Below, in pieces: positions 54,101-62,371 of a stretch of 64,000 nucleotides of DNA. The notes under the pieces were generated by a model. That model saw only the letters and a program-made list of their open reading frames with translations. It had not been told where the DNA came from and did no database searches. Position numbers and translations under genes: made by a program. Positions within the stretch are counted from its first letter, which is position 1; the number at the start of each line of letters is the position of its first letter. The stretch is from NCBI GenBank assembly GCA_963813375.1, contig CAWEYT010000022.1, positions 1 through 64,000 of the forward strand, in the 5' to 3' direction. This DNA is from DASTFY01 sp963813375 (GTDB lineage: Bacteria; Actinomycetota; Acidimicrobiia; Acidimicrobiales; Ilumatobacteraceae).

Positions 54101-54905
54101 TCACCCCACCAGGGTGCGGTTGTGCGCGCCCTCCGTGGCGCGATACCCGAGCCGGGCCGAGAGCTCTTCCGCCCCGGCGAGCAGCGCGGCGATCACGCGG
54201 TCGAGCTCGGGGCCCACCGGACGATCGCCCGAGAAACGCAGCGGTGAGGGCCGCGACGACCCGGCCCGGCGCGCTGACCACCGGTGCGGCGTACGCCGTG
54301 ATCCCGTCCTCGAGATCATTCACGGATTCGGCGTACCCGACGGCCCTGGCCTTCGCCAGCTCGTCCATCAGCTCGTCGAGGGTGGTCGGACCGCGTCCGG
54401 TCATGCGGTCCAACTTGCGGTCCTTGTAGAGCGCAGCGAGCTCCCGCTCGTCCCGGCCCAGGAGGATCGCCCGCCCCATGGCGGTGAGATGCGCGGGGTA
54501 TCGGCCACCCGGCTGCACTTCAGCCCAGACGGTGGCGGCCTCCGGCAGCTGCGCGCGCGAGACGACGACGTCGGTGCCGTCGAGCACACCGATCGCCGTG
54601 TACGCCCCCGTCTCGGCGGCCAGCCGCACGAGGATCCCGGCGGCCTGGCGAGCCAGCGGATCGCTGAGGAGGTACCCGGTCCCGAGCTCGTAGGCGGCGA
54701 GACCGAGTCCCCACCGCCCTTCGTCCGGGTAGTAGGTGACGAAGCGCTCCTCAGCCATGACGTGGAGGAGGCGATACGTGCTGGACCGGGGAAAGCCGCA
54801 GTCACGAGCGATGGCGCTGGCCAGCACCGGGCGCTGGTGCTGCGCCAGGTACTGGAGGATCCGGAGAACCCGTCGCCCGCTGGTGTCGGGCGTCCCGTTC
54901 GCCAT
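54101..54905 (-). CDS. IclR-family transcriptional regulator, frameshifted
   Basis: A regulator of about 268 residues. The N-terminal winged helix (VLRILQYLAQHQRPVLASAI, ARDCGFPRSSTYRLLHVMAE) precedes an IclR effector domain (AAETGAYTAIGVLDGTDVVV, GGRYPAHLTAMGRAILLG, RAVGYAESVNDLEDGITAYA). The frame breaks near 54235 in a TTT/AAA run; the other frame continues FSGDRPVGPELDRVIAALL and ends at 54101. ATG 54905 is chosen since upstream codons are low-complexity. Target genes unknown. It stands 205 bp from the divergent universal-stress-protein gene. Confidence 0.87.
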
Positions 54906-55060
54906 GTCCGACCAGCCTCCTCTCGCGCGCCAACCGGCGCGAACGCTACGACGCACTGTTCACAACTGAACGACCGATCAAACGCTCCGCCCGACCGGGT
55001 GTCCCACAGGGGGGACAGTAGTGAGACGAGCCGCTGGCCCGCCGGCGGGACCGTCGGCAC

Positions 55061-55075
55061 AGGACCAACGACCCT
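55061..55075. promoter_or_regulatory. DosR-box-like palindrome upstream of the first universal-stress gene
   Basis: AGGACCAACGACCCT lies 36 bases before the GTG at 55111. It follows the GGGACC-NN-GGTCCC layout with mismatches. A separate inverted pair, TGTCCC (55002-55007) and GGGACA (55014-55019), lies just upstream. Both are candidate sites for the DosR-like regulator encoded 1.8 kb downstream. Confidence 0.45.
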
Positions 55076-55110
55076 GGTCATCCGGGCCGTCAGCCGCCAC
55101 CGTGGGAGGC

Positions 55111-56038
55111 GTGACCGACCATCCCGTTCCCGCCGGCCGGATCGTCGTCGGCATCGACGGCTCCGGGGCGTCCGAGCGCGCGCTGCGCTGGGCGGCCGAC
55201 CAGGCGGTCCTCGCGGGGGCCGTGCTCGACGTGGTCCACGCATGGCTGCCCGCCTACCCGCTGGTGGCTCACGACCTGTTCGAGGACCAGGCCCTGCTCG
55301 AGGACACCGCCCACCGCCAGCTCCTGGACGCCGTGGCCCGCGTCCGGGCCGAGGTGCACGGGCTGAGCGGCATCCGCGAACGGCTCGAGCTCGAGCACCC
55401 CGCGACCGCGCTGCTGGCCGCCGCCGAGGGCGCCGACCTCCTCGTCGTCGGCACCCGCGGGCGCGGCGGCTTCGCCGGCCTCCTGCTCGGCTCGGTCAGC
55501 CAGCGCTGCCTCACGCACGCTCCGTGCCCGGTCGCGGTCGTGCCGCCGACGGGCTCGGACGGCGACTGGCCGCCCGGACGGATCGTGGTCGGCGTCGACG
55601 GTTCTCCCGCGTCGTACGGCGCGCTGCGCTGGGCGGCCATCGAAGCCGAGCGCCGCTCCGCCCGCCTCGACATGGTGCACGCCTGGGTCATGCCCGAGCT
55701 GCTGGTACCGACCGGCGCGGTGTTCGTCGGGGAAGCAGAGGAGCTCGAGCGAGCCAGCAGGACGGTGCTCGACACCGCCGCGACGTGGCTCGCCTCCTCG
55801 ATCGGAGGAGGAAGGCGGCAAGCCACCCGACTACCTGCTGCGGTCGGTGGCCTGCTCGCCCGCCGCCGCCCTCCTGGACCAGGCCCGCGGCGCGGACCTG
55901 CTCGTCCTCGGGGCCCGAGGGCTCGGTTCGTTCCGCGGTCTCCTGCTCGGCTCGGTCAGCCAGCAGTGCACGTCCCACGCCACCTGCCCCACCGTCGTCG
56001 TCCGGCCGGCGCCGGATGGCCATCGAAGAACGAGATGA
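55111..56038 (+). CDS. tandem universal stress protein (two UspA domains), frameshifted
   Basis: A protein of about 309 residues with two UspA domains. Domain 1: GRIVVGIDGSGASERALRWA and the ATP loop LLVVGTRGRGGFAGLLLGSV; domain 2: GRIVVGVDGSPASYGALRWA and VLGARGLGSFRGLLLGSVSQ. The G-x2-G-x9-G-S ATP motif is complete in both. The frame breaks near 55812. In Mycobacterium tuberculosis similar tandem Usp proteins (Rv2623 type) belong to the DosR regulon and bind ATP during dormancy. GTG 55111 follows GGGAGGC. A second Usp gene starts 20 bp after the end. Confidence 0.9.
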
Positions 56039-56058
56039 ACTCGAGGAAGGAGTTCCAG

Positions 56059-56904
56059 ATGTTCACCACCATCGTCGTCCCGCTCGATCTCGAGCCCGGC
56101 GGCGACCGGGCCCTCCCGGTGGCGGCCGCCCTCGCCCGCACGGCGGGCGTGGGGCTCGAGCTCGTCACCATCAGCTCCCCCAACCTCGAGCGAGGCCAGC
56201 GATCTCCACGAGCTGCGCCGTGCGGGCCGATTCGATATCGCGGGCACTCCGACCCGGCAAGCCCTGCCGCCACCTACGTCCTCCACGACAACGATCCCGC
56301 GGCGGCGCTCGTCGCGTTCCTGGCCGACCGGCCAGGTGCCCTCGTCGTCATGAGCACCCGGGCCCGCAGCCCGCTCGGCGAATTCCTGCTCGGCAGCGTC
56401 AGCGAAGAACTGCTCTCCCACACGCTGCATCCGATCCTCCTGGTCGGTCCCCATGCCAGCGCCGAGAAGCCGTCGGGACGCCCGACGCTCGTCGCCGGGG
56501 TCGACGGGAGCGAGGTGTCCGAGGCGCTGCTCCCGACCCTCGTCGCGTGGAAGGAGTCGTTCGGCGGCGCGAAGCCGTGGCTCGTCGAGGTCCTCGGCGT
56601 CCCTCGCGAGCCCGCCGCCGTCGGCGATGTCGCCGAGTCCGCCGACGTGCACCGGCTGGCCGCCTCCTTCGCCAGCAAGGGCCTCGACACGGAGTGGGAG
56701 GTCACCCACGCCAAGCACCCGGCCGAGGCGCTCATGGACTTCGCCGACCGCGTCGACGATGCGGTCATCGCGGTGGCCAGCGCCCGCTGGACCGACCCCC
56801 ACCACGCCCACCGGACGAGCGTGGCCCGCCGGCTGGCGCACGAGGCGCACCACCCGGTGCTCGTCGTCCCGGCCGATCCCGCCCGGCTCACGGCCGCACG
56901 GTGA
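56059..56904 (+). CDS. universal stress protein 2, compensated internal frameshift
   Basis: A protein of about 281 residues, ATG 56059 with AAGGAG upstream. It begins MFTTIVVPLDLEPGGDRALP, and the ATP loop is VVMSTRARSPLGEFLLGSVS. A short block near residues 46-72 reads as nonsense in the main frame but as SDLHELRRAGRFDIAG in the next frame, so two opposite one-base shifts near 56195 and 56270 are likely. The C-terminal half (LVAGVDGSEVSEALLPTLVA, VTHAKHPAEALMDFADRVDD) is a second UspA-like domain without a full ATP loop. It lies in a run with the DosR-like regulator gene that follows 50 bp later. Confidence 0.88.
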   Translation: MFTTIVVPLDLEPGGDRALPVAAALARTAGVGLELVTISSPNLERGQRSPRAAPCGPIRYRGHSDPASPAATYVLHDNDPAAALVAFLADRPGALVVMSTRARSPLGEFLLGSVSEELLSHTLHPILLVGPHASAEKPSGRPTLVAGVDGSEVSEALLPTLVAWKESFGGAKPWLVEVLGVPREPAAVGDVAESADVHRLAASFASKGLDTEWEVTHAKHPAEALMDFADRVDDAVIAVASARWTDPHHAHRTSVARRLAHEAHHPVLVVPADPARLTAAR

Positions 56905-56954
56905 CCACGGCGGGAGGCGCGCGAACCGTGGACCCGGCGCGAAGCTGCGATCCG

Positions 56955-57614
56955 ATGACCGACCGCATCACCGTGTTCCTCCTCGACGACCACGAGATCG
57001 TCCGCCGCGGCCTGCGCGACCTGCTGGAGGCCGAGGGCGACATCGAGGTCGTCGGGGAGGCGGCCACGCAACAGACCGCGGTGGATCGGGTCCACGCGCT
57101 CGATCCCGACGTCGCCGTCCTCGACGTCCGGCTGGAGGAGGGCAACGGCGTCGAGGCCTGCCGGGAGATCCGCTCGCGCCATCCCCGCACGGCCTGCCTG
57201 ATCCTGACCTCGTTCAGCGACGACGAGGCGCTGTTCCAGGCCATCATGGCCGGCGCGGCCGGCTATGTCCTCAAGCAGATCCGGTCGGCCGATCTCGTCG
57301 ATGCCGTCCGGCGCGTCGCCGCCGGACAGAACCTCCTCGATCCCGTGGTGACCGCCCGCGTGCTCGAGCGCATCCGCCGCGGTCCCGCGCAGGACGAGCG
57401 ATTGGCCCGCCTCACGGAGCAGGAGCACAAGGTGCTCGACCTCCTGGCCGAAGGTCTCACCAACCGCGAGATCGGCGAACGCCTCCACCTGGCCGAGAAG
57501 ACGATCAAGAACTACGTGACGGCGCTGCTGGCGAAGATGGGCATGGCCCGGCGCACGGAGGCGGCGGTCTACGCCGTCCGGCACCTGCCACCGGAAGGCC
57601 CGGACCCCGCCTGA
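56955..57614 (+). CDS. DosR/DevR-like NarL-family response regulator
   Basis: A 219-residue regulator. The receiver domain has the acidic pair DDHEIVRRGL, phospho-acceptor Asp57 in DVAVLDVRLEEGNG and the switch Lys in GYVLKQIR. The C-terminal LuxR-type HTH reads LTNREIGERLHLAEKTIKNY and VTALLAKMGMARRTEAAVY. The recognition helix EKTIKNY keeps the Lys...Lys-Asn arrangement used by M. tuberculosis DosR to bind GGGAC boxes. It is encoded just after the Usp genes and converges with a histidine kinase gene, so the two probably form a two-component system. GTG 56901 is an alternative start. Confidence 0.93.
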   Translation: MTDRITVFLLDDHEIVRRGLRDLLEAEGDIEVVGEAATQQTAVDRVHALDPDVAVLDVRLEEGNGVEACREIRSRHPRTACLILTSFSDDEALFQAIMAGAAGYVLKQIRSADLVDAVRRVAAGQNLLDPVVTARVLERIRRGPAQDERLARLTEQEHKVLDLLAEGLTNREIGERLHLAEKTIKNYVTALLAKMGMARRTEAAVYAVRHLPPEGPDPA

Positions 57615-57662
57615 GCTCCCCGATCGCGGTTCGATCGCCCGGAGCGGCGGTCGGTCACGAGG

Positions 57663-58806
57663 TCAGGCCGGGTTCGGCACCGTCCACTCGGCCCTGGCCC
57701 CGCCCCCGGGGCGGGCGGTGAGGCGGAACTCCCCACCCCGCCGGACCGCCCTGCGGGAGAGGTTGCCGAGACCCAGTCCGCCCGAGCCAGCGGCGTCCGG
57801 CTCCGGCGGTCCGACACCGTCGTCGTCGACCCGGACCACGAGCGCCTGCCCGACGGCGACCGAGACCCCGACGGTGGACGCCTGGGCGTGGCGGGCGACG
57901 TTCGACAGCAGCTCCCGGAGGACGCTGACCACCTCCTCCGCCGCCTCCGCCGGCACCCTCGTGTCGACCGGGCCGTCGAACTCCACCGACGGCCGGGACG
58001 GCAGGCTCGGCTCCATCTCGTCGACCAGCGCCAGCACCCGCTGCCGTAAGCCCTCGGCTTGCCCGTGCGCACCGTCACCCAGCGAGAAGATGGTCGAGCG
58101 GATGCGCTTGATGGTGCCGTCCAGGTCTTCCACGGCCAGGTGCAGGCGCCGCCGTACTTCTTCGTCCTCGACGCGACGCGAGGTCGCCTCCAGCGAGAGC
58201 CCGATGGCGAACAGCTGCTGGATGACCGTGTCGTGGAGGTCCATGGCGATGCGCTCGCGGTCCTCGAGCACGACGAGATCCTGGACGCGAGCATGCAGCC
58301 TGGCGTTGTCGATGGCGACACCGGCGGCCGCGGCCAGCGCCACGACCAGCTCCTCGTCGACGTCGGAGAAGACCTCCTGGGACTGCTTGTCGGTGAGGTA
58401 GAGGTTGCCGAACACGCGGCCCCTGACCGTGATGGGCACGCCGAGGAACGAACGCATCATGGGATGGCGGGGTGGGAAGCCGAAGCTGTCAGGGTGCTCG
58501 CGGAGGTCCGGGAGGCGCAGCGGACGGGGGTCGGCGATGAGCAGCCCGAGGATGCCGTGGCCCTTCGGCAGGTCACCGATCTCGGCTCTCGTCCCCTCGT
58601 CGACGCCGACCGTGATGAACTCCGACAAGTGACGTGCCCGTGGCATCGAGCACCCCCAGGGCGCCGTACCGGGCGTCGACCAGCGAGGTCGAGGTCGCCA
58701 CGATCCGTCGCAGGGTCGCCGACAGGTCGAGATCGGCGCCGATCCCGATGACCGCGTCCAGCAGCAGGCGCAGGCTGGTCGGCCCTGCGACGCCGGATCC
58801 CTCCAT
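57663..58806 (-). CDS. DosS/DevS-like GAF-domain histidine kinase, frameshifted
   Basis: A sensor kinase of about 381 residues. A single GAF domain (LVDARYGALGVLDATGT, then FITVGVDEGTRAEIGDLPKG, FGNLYLTDKQSQEVFSDVDE) is followed by a HisKA_3 dimerisation helix with the phosphorylated His in RIAMDLHDTVIQQLFAIG and a HATPase (VLRELLSNVARHAQAST, VDDDGVGPP, GGLGLGNLSRRA). DosS has two GAF domains; here there is one. The frame breaks near 58632. Whether the GAF binds heme is not visible; a suitably placed His is not obvious. It converges with the regulator gene, 48 bp apart. Confidence 0.9.
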
Positions 58807-58836
58807 GGCGCCACGGTATCCGGGCGCCTTCGTGGC

Positions 58837-59284
58837 TCAGTGGCGCTGGCCGACCCGGGTGCGTCGTCCGCCCAGCCGATCCGTGGAGATCGAGACCAGG
58901 CAAGCGCCGCCATCAGCCCAGTGCGGGAGGGCCAGCGACTCCAGCGTGGGCCAGCTCGCGTTCGTCGGTGACGTGGCGGGCCAGGCCCGTGGCCACCACG
59001 CTCCACTCCGCGCCCGGCCCGTCGTCGTGATCGCCGCGATGGTCGCGGCCGTCGGCCTCGAAGGCCACGACGGCCGAACGGGTGGCGCCGGCCAGCGTGG
59101 ACTCGGATCCGGTTCGGATGACGATCCGCTCGCCGTCGAGCACGAAGCGGACCGGCAGGATGGCCGGGAGGGCCCGAACGGTCAGGGCGATGCGGCCGGT
59201 ATCGGCGTCGGCCAGGAGCCGCAGACACTCCTCGCGATCCAGGATCTCCAGCCCCGCGCCATCGAGCCACACGGGGGCGATCAT
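58837..59284 (-). CDS. PPOX-fold (flavin/F420-binding) protein 1, frameshifted
   Basis: A split-barrel protein of about 149 residues related to pyridoxamine-phosphate oxidase. Conserved blocks: LDREECLRLLADADTGRIAL, LPAILPVRFVLDGERIVIRT, VVAFEADG and WSVVATGLARHVTD. The frame breaks near 58948; the other frame continues LESLALPHWADGGACLVSIS and RLGGRRTRVGQRH, which closes the fold at 58837. ATG 59284 is preferred since a DosR-box-like site lies just upstream. The cofactor, FMN or F420, is not determined. It is divergent from PPOX protein 2 and 31 bp from the kinase gene start. Confidence 0.85.
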
Positions 59285-59309
59285 CGCCCTGGCGGCGCAA
59301 CGGTCGACA

Positions 59310-59324
59310 GGGGCGAAGGTCCCC
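59310..59324. promoter_or_regulatory. DosR-box-like palindrome between PPOX 1 and PPOX 2
   Basis: GGGGCGAAGGTCCCC, between the divergent PPOX genes, 26 bases from the ATG at 59284 and 57 bases from the ATG at 59381. It fits the GGGACC-NN-GGTCCC layout in 11 of 12 half-site positions apart from the fifth and sixth bases (see finding on the shared motif). Confidence 0.55.
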
Positions 59325-59380
59325 ATCGACGGGACGTCAGGCACCTCCAGCCCGGTCGGTTGGAGGACGACCATCGAGCC

Positions 59381-59845
59381 ATGGACGGCACGGGAGCGCT
59401 CGACGGAATGGAAGCATTGTCGGAGACCGAGTGCCTCGATCTCCTGGCGCGCGGTTGCGTCGGGCGGGTGGGCTTCGTCGTCGGCGGACGCCCCCTCGTG
59501 CTGCCCGTGAACTACGCGGCCGACGATCGAGGTGTCGTGGTGTTCCGCACCGCCGCCAGCTCGCTTCTCACCGCCGTCGCCCACCAACCGGTCGCGTTCG
59601 AGATCGACGGGGTGGACCCGACCCACCGCACCGGCTGGAGCGTGGTCGTGCAGGGCGAGGCGGCGGAGCTCGACGAGCTGGGCACGCCCGGCGTCGATCG
59701 GCTGCGGAGCATGCCGGTCGTCACCTGGGCGCCGGGCCGGCGCGATCGATGGTTCGCCATCACCCCCGAGCTGGTCACCGGCCGCCGTCTCCCCGTCCAG
59801 GGGCTGGGGGCCGATGGCGGCTGGTACGAGGGCATCCTCGGCTGA
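59381..59845 (+). CDS. PPOX-fold (flavin/F420-binding) protein 2
   Basis: A 154-residue intact split-barrel protein. Conserved blocks: LSETECLDLLARGCVGRVGF, RPLVLPVNYAADDRGVVVFR, VAFEIDGVDPTHRTGWSVVV and WFAITPELVTGRRL at the end. It has the full length and all five strands of the family, so it is a good reference for the other three copies nearby. Cofactor unknown. It is divergent from PPOX 1 and shares a DosR-box-like site with it. Confidence 0.92.
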   Translation: MDGTGALDGMEALSETECLDLLARGCVGRVGFVVGGRPLVLPVNYAADDRGVVVFRTAASSLLTAVAHQPVAFEIDGVDPTHRTGWSVVVQGEAAELDELGTPGVDRLRSMPVVTWAPGRRDRWFAITPELVTGRRLPVQGLGADGGWYEGILG

Positions 59846-59925
59846 GGGCGGGCGGCTGACGACTCGGCCGACGGACGGGGCGTCCCACGCCTGCCGCGGC
59901 ACCCCGAGTCCGGCCCTCGATGTAC

Positions 59926-60363
59926 CTAGACCGCGCCCGGCCCGCGGCCCTGGATCACGTGGAAGCGGCGACCGGTCAGTTCGTCAGGCTCGATGCGCAC
60001 GAAGCGGGGCTTGGGCGCGGCGTGCCACGGGAACAGCGGGAGCTCGACGGCGTCGAACAGCTCCTGCATCCGTTCGATCTCGACGGCCCGGCCCTTGATG
60101 ACCACGCTCCAGGCCTCCCCCGATCCGGGGTCGTAGCCGTCCACCTCGAAGGCGACGGCCTGGCCGAGCACGGCCGCGGCGAGCTTGGTGCCCTCGGCCG
60201 TGCGGAAGACGACGGTTCCGTGGTCGACGACGAAGTTGATCGGGAAGATGTCGGGGTGGTTGTCGATGGCGACGGCCAGTCGACCGACATCGGCGGCCCG
60301 CAACAAGGCCCAGCAACGGGACTCGTCGAGCTCGGTGACTCCGGCGGGAAGTCGAGTGCTCAC
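59926..60363 (-). CDS. PPOX-fold (flavin/F420-binding) protein 3
   Basis: An intact split-barrel protein of about 145 residues: LDESRCWALLRAADVGRLAV, HPDIFPINFVVDHGTVVFRT, VAFEVDGYDPGSGEAWSVVI and RFVRIEPDELTGRRFHVIQG. GTG 60363 (STRLPAGVTELDESRCW) is preferred over GTG 60390. Two DosR-box-like sites lie in the short region between it and PPOX 4, one of them (60364-60377) directly adjacent to the start. Confidence 0.9.
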   Translation of the reverse strand: MSTRLPAGVTELDESRCWALLRAADVGRLAVAIDNHPDIFPINFVVDHGTVVFRTAEGTKLAAAVLGQAVAFEVDGYDPGSGEAWSVVIKGRAVEIERMQELFDAVELPLFPWHAAPKPRFVRIEPDELTGRRFHVIQGRGPGAV

Positions 60364-60377
60364 GGGGCCAAGGATCG
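60364..60377. promoter_or_regulatory. DosR-box-like half-palindrome next to the PPOX 3 start
   Basis: GGGGCCAAGGATCG: the left half is perfect (GGGGCC-AA-GG), the right half degenerate. It directly precedes the GTG of PPOX 3 and lies 36 bp from the better site at 60400. Confidence 0.35.
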
Positions 60378-60399
60378 ACCCAGTGGGCACCCCGGTCCA

Positions 60400-60414
60400 G
60401 GGCCCAAGGTCCCT
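60400..60414. promoter_or_regulatory. DosR-box-like palindrome between PPOX 3 and PPOX 4
   Basis: GGGCCCAAGGTCCCT lies between the divergent PPOX genes, 37 bases from the GTG at 60363 and 36 bases from the ATG at 60450. It differs from the GGGACC-AA-GGTCCC layout at one position. Confidence 0.6.
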
Positions 60415-60449
60415 TCCCCCGGGCCGGCCCGTCGGGGCACAACGACCAC

Positions 60450-60911
60450 ATGCAGCGCTTGGACGATGTCACCGTGCTCGAGGACCTCGAGGCCGATGAG
60501 TGCCTGCGACTCCTCGCCACCCAGGGCATCGGCCGTGTCGCGTTCATCGTCAACGGTGAGCCCACGGTGCTGCCGGTGAACTTCACGCTGGTCGAGGACG
60601 TCGTCGTGTTCCGGACGGCCGCGGGGTCGGCCTTCGACGTGCTGGTCCGGGAGGCCGACGTCGCGTTCGAGGTCGACCAGGCCGATCCCGCCTACCACTC
60701 GGGCTGGAGCGTGGTCGGCCGGGGGAGAGCAGAGGGGCTCGAGGAGGTCATGCCCGCGGACGCGCTCGACGAGCTTCCGCTGCGGCCGTGGGGCCTGGCG
60801 GCGGCCCCGGGATGGATCGGCGTGCGGCTCAGGGAGGTGACCGGCCGGCGCCTGGTGCAGCTCGGCCGGCCCGTCGACCGGCCGGCGGGGCACTCGGGAC
60901 CAAGGTCCTAG
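60450..60911 (+). CDS. PPOX-fold (flavin/F420-binding) protein 4
   Basis: A 153-residue intact split-barrel protein: LEADECLRLLATQGIGRVAF, EPTVLPVNFTLVEDVVVFRT, VAFEVDQADPAYHSGWSVVG and WIGVRLREVTGRRLVQLG. It belongs to the same subfamily as its three neighbours, with identical block order. Start ATG 60450. Its last codons overlap a DosR-box-like site that serves the next gene. Confidence 0.92.
   Translation: MQRLDDVTVLEDLEADECLRLLATQGIGRVAFIVNGEPTVLPVNFTLVEDVVVFRTAAGSAFDVLVREADVAFEVDQADPAYHSGWSVVGRGRAEGLEEVMPADALDELPLRPWGLAAAPGWIGVRLREVTGRRLVQLGRPVDRPAGHSGPRS
60896..60909. promoter_or_regulatory. DosR-box-like palindrome upstream of the multicopper oxidase gene
   Basis: GGGACCAAGGTCCT, followed by TAGGGACC, so two overlapping palindromes (GGGACC-AA-GGTCC and GGTCC-TA-GGGACC). 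It is 59 bases before the ATG at 60969 and the closest of the set to the ideal. Confidence 0.6.
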
Positions 60912-60968
60912 GGACCGGCGGCCGAGGGCCCTGCCAGCACAGGCCAGGTGTCGTCAGGCTCGAACCCG

Positions 60969-62336
60969 ATGGACGACACCAACCGGACCACGGTTTCACT
61001 GATCGCTGTCGTGCTGGCTGTCGGCGCGCTGCTCCTGGCCTTCGGCGCCCTCTTCGTCGTGAGTGACGACGACGACGGCAACGCACCGTCGGGGGGTGGA
61101 GCGGCGGCCGCCGCTGGCGAGGCCTCCGTGGTCGAGCTGACGCTGTCCGATCTCAAGTTCGAGCCGGCCATGCCCGAGGTCGGTGCCGGCCCGGTCGTCC
61201 TCGAGCTGACGAACGCAGGATCCCAGGCTCACAACATCTCGTTCCCGAGCCTCGGAAAGCAGACCGCAGACATCCCTGCCGGAGAGACGGCCCAACTGGA
61301 TCTGGGGACGCTGACCGAGGGCACCTACGAGATGATCTGCACGATCGCAGGGCACGCCGCGGGCGGCATGACGGGGATGCTCCACGTGGGAGCGGCCGGG
61401 GCCACCGACGGCGGGACGGACGGTGGATCGGCCACCTCACCGCCGACGACGATGAGCGCCGAGCAGATGGACGCCGTCATGGAGGCCGTCGCCAACCAGT
61501 ACCCGGCCGAGACGGCGGGGCACGGTGGCGAGGACCTGGCCCCGACGGTGCTGGCCGACGGCACGAAGCAGTTCGATCTGACCGCGGAGATCGTCGACTG
61601 GGAGGTCGAGCCCGGGAAGATCGTCGAGGCGTGGACCTACAACGGCGTGGTCCCGGCCCCCACCATCCAGGTCGAGGTCGGCGACAAGGTCCGGGTCGTG
61701 CTCACCAACGAGCTGCCGGAGTCCACCGCCCTCCACTTCCACGGCGTGCGGGTCCCGAACGCCATGGATGGCGTGCCGCCCTACACCCAGGACCCGATCA
61801 AGCCGGGCGAGACCTTCACCTACGAGTTCACGGCCCAGGAGCCTGCGGTGGGCATGTACCACTCGCACCACGACGCTCAGGTCCAGGTGCCGAACGGCAT
61901 GGCCGGCACGTTCCTCATCGGCACCATGCCAGTACCCGCCTCACTGGCCGACGCCAACGTCGTGAAGACCGTCAACATGGTGCTGAACGACGCCGGCACC
62001 ATCGGGTTGTCCCTGAACGGCAAGAGCTTCCCGGCCACCGAGCCGTACACGCTCAAGGTCGGCGAGTCGATGATCGTCAACTACCTCAACGAGGGGCTGC
62101 AGGTGCACCCGATGCACCTCCACCAGCCCCTGGGCTGGCTGATCGCCAAGGACGGCAAGCCCCTCGAGACGCCGGTCCCCAGCGACACCTTCGTGGTCGC
62201 CCCCGGTGAGCGCCTGACCGTGCTCTACACGGCCGCCGACCCCGGGGTGTGGGCCTGGCACTGCCACATCCTCAACCACGCCGAAGGCACCCAAGGCATG
62301 TTCGGCATGGTCACCGCCCTGATCGTCGAAGAGTGA
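60969..62336 (+). CDS. multicopper oxidase with N-terminal cupredoxin domain
   Basis: A 455-residue exported copper protein. A membrane anchor (LIAVVLAVGALLLAFGALFVV) is followed by a cupredoxin domain (residues about 50-140; LTNAGSQAHNISF, YEMICTIAGHAAGGM) and a two-domain multicopper oxidase. The four His motifs are all present: ALHFHGVRV, MYHSHHDAQ, HPMHLHQPLG and WHCHILNHAEGTQGMFG. They provide the type 2/3 trinuclear and type 1 copper sites. The arrangement resembles the small laccases and NirK-like proteins; the substrate is unknown. The first DosR-like box of the set lies upstream. Confidence 0.9.
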   Translation: MDDTNRTTVSLIAVVLAVGALLLAFGALFVVSDDDDGNAPSGGGAAAAAGEASVVELTLSDLKFEPAMPEVGAGPVVLELTNAGSQAHNISFPSLGKQTADIPAGETAQLDLGTLTEGTYEMICTIAGHAAGGMTGMLHVGAAGATDGGTDGGSATSPPTTMSAEQMDAVMEAVANQYPAETAGHGGEDLAPTVLADGTKQFDLTAEIVDWEVEPGKIVEAWTYNGVVPAPTIQVEVGDKVRVVLTNELPESTALHFHGVRVPNAMDGVPPYTQDPIKPGETFTYEFTAQEPAVGMYHSHHDAQVQVPNGMAGTFLIGTMPVPASLADANVVKTVNMVLNDAGTIGLSLNGKSFPATEPYTLKVGESMIVNYLNEGLQVHPMHLHQPLGWLIAKDGKPLETPVPSDTFVVAPGERLTVLYTAADPGVWAWHCHILNHAEGTQGMFGMVTALIVEE

Positions 62337-62371
62337 GCCCGGCTCCGGCCGGACGAGAGAAAGGAACCATC

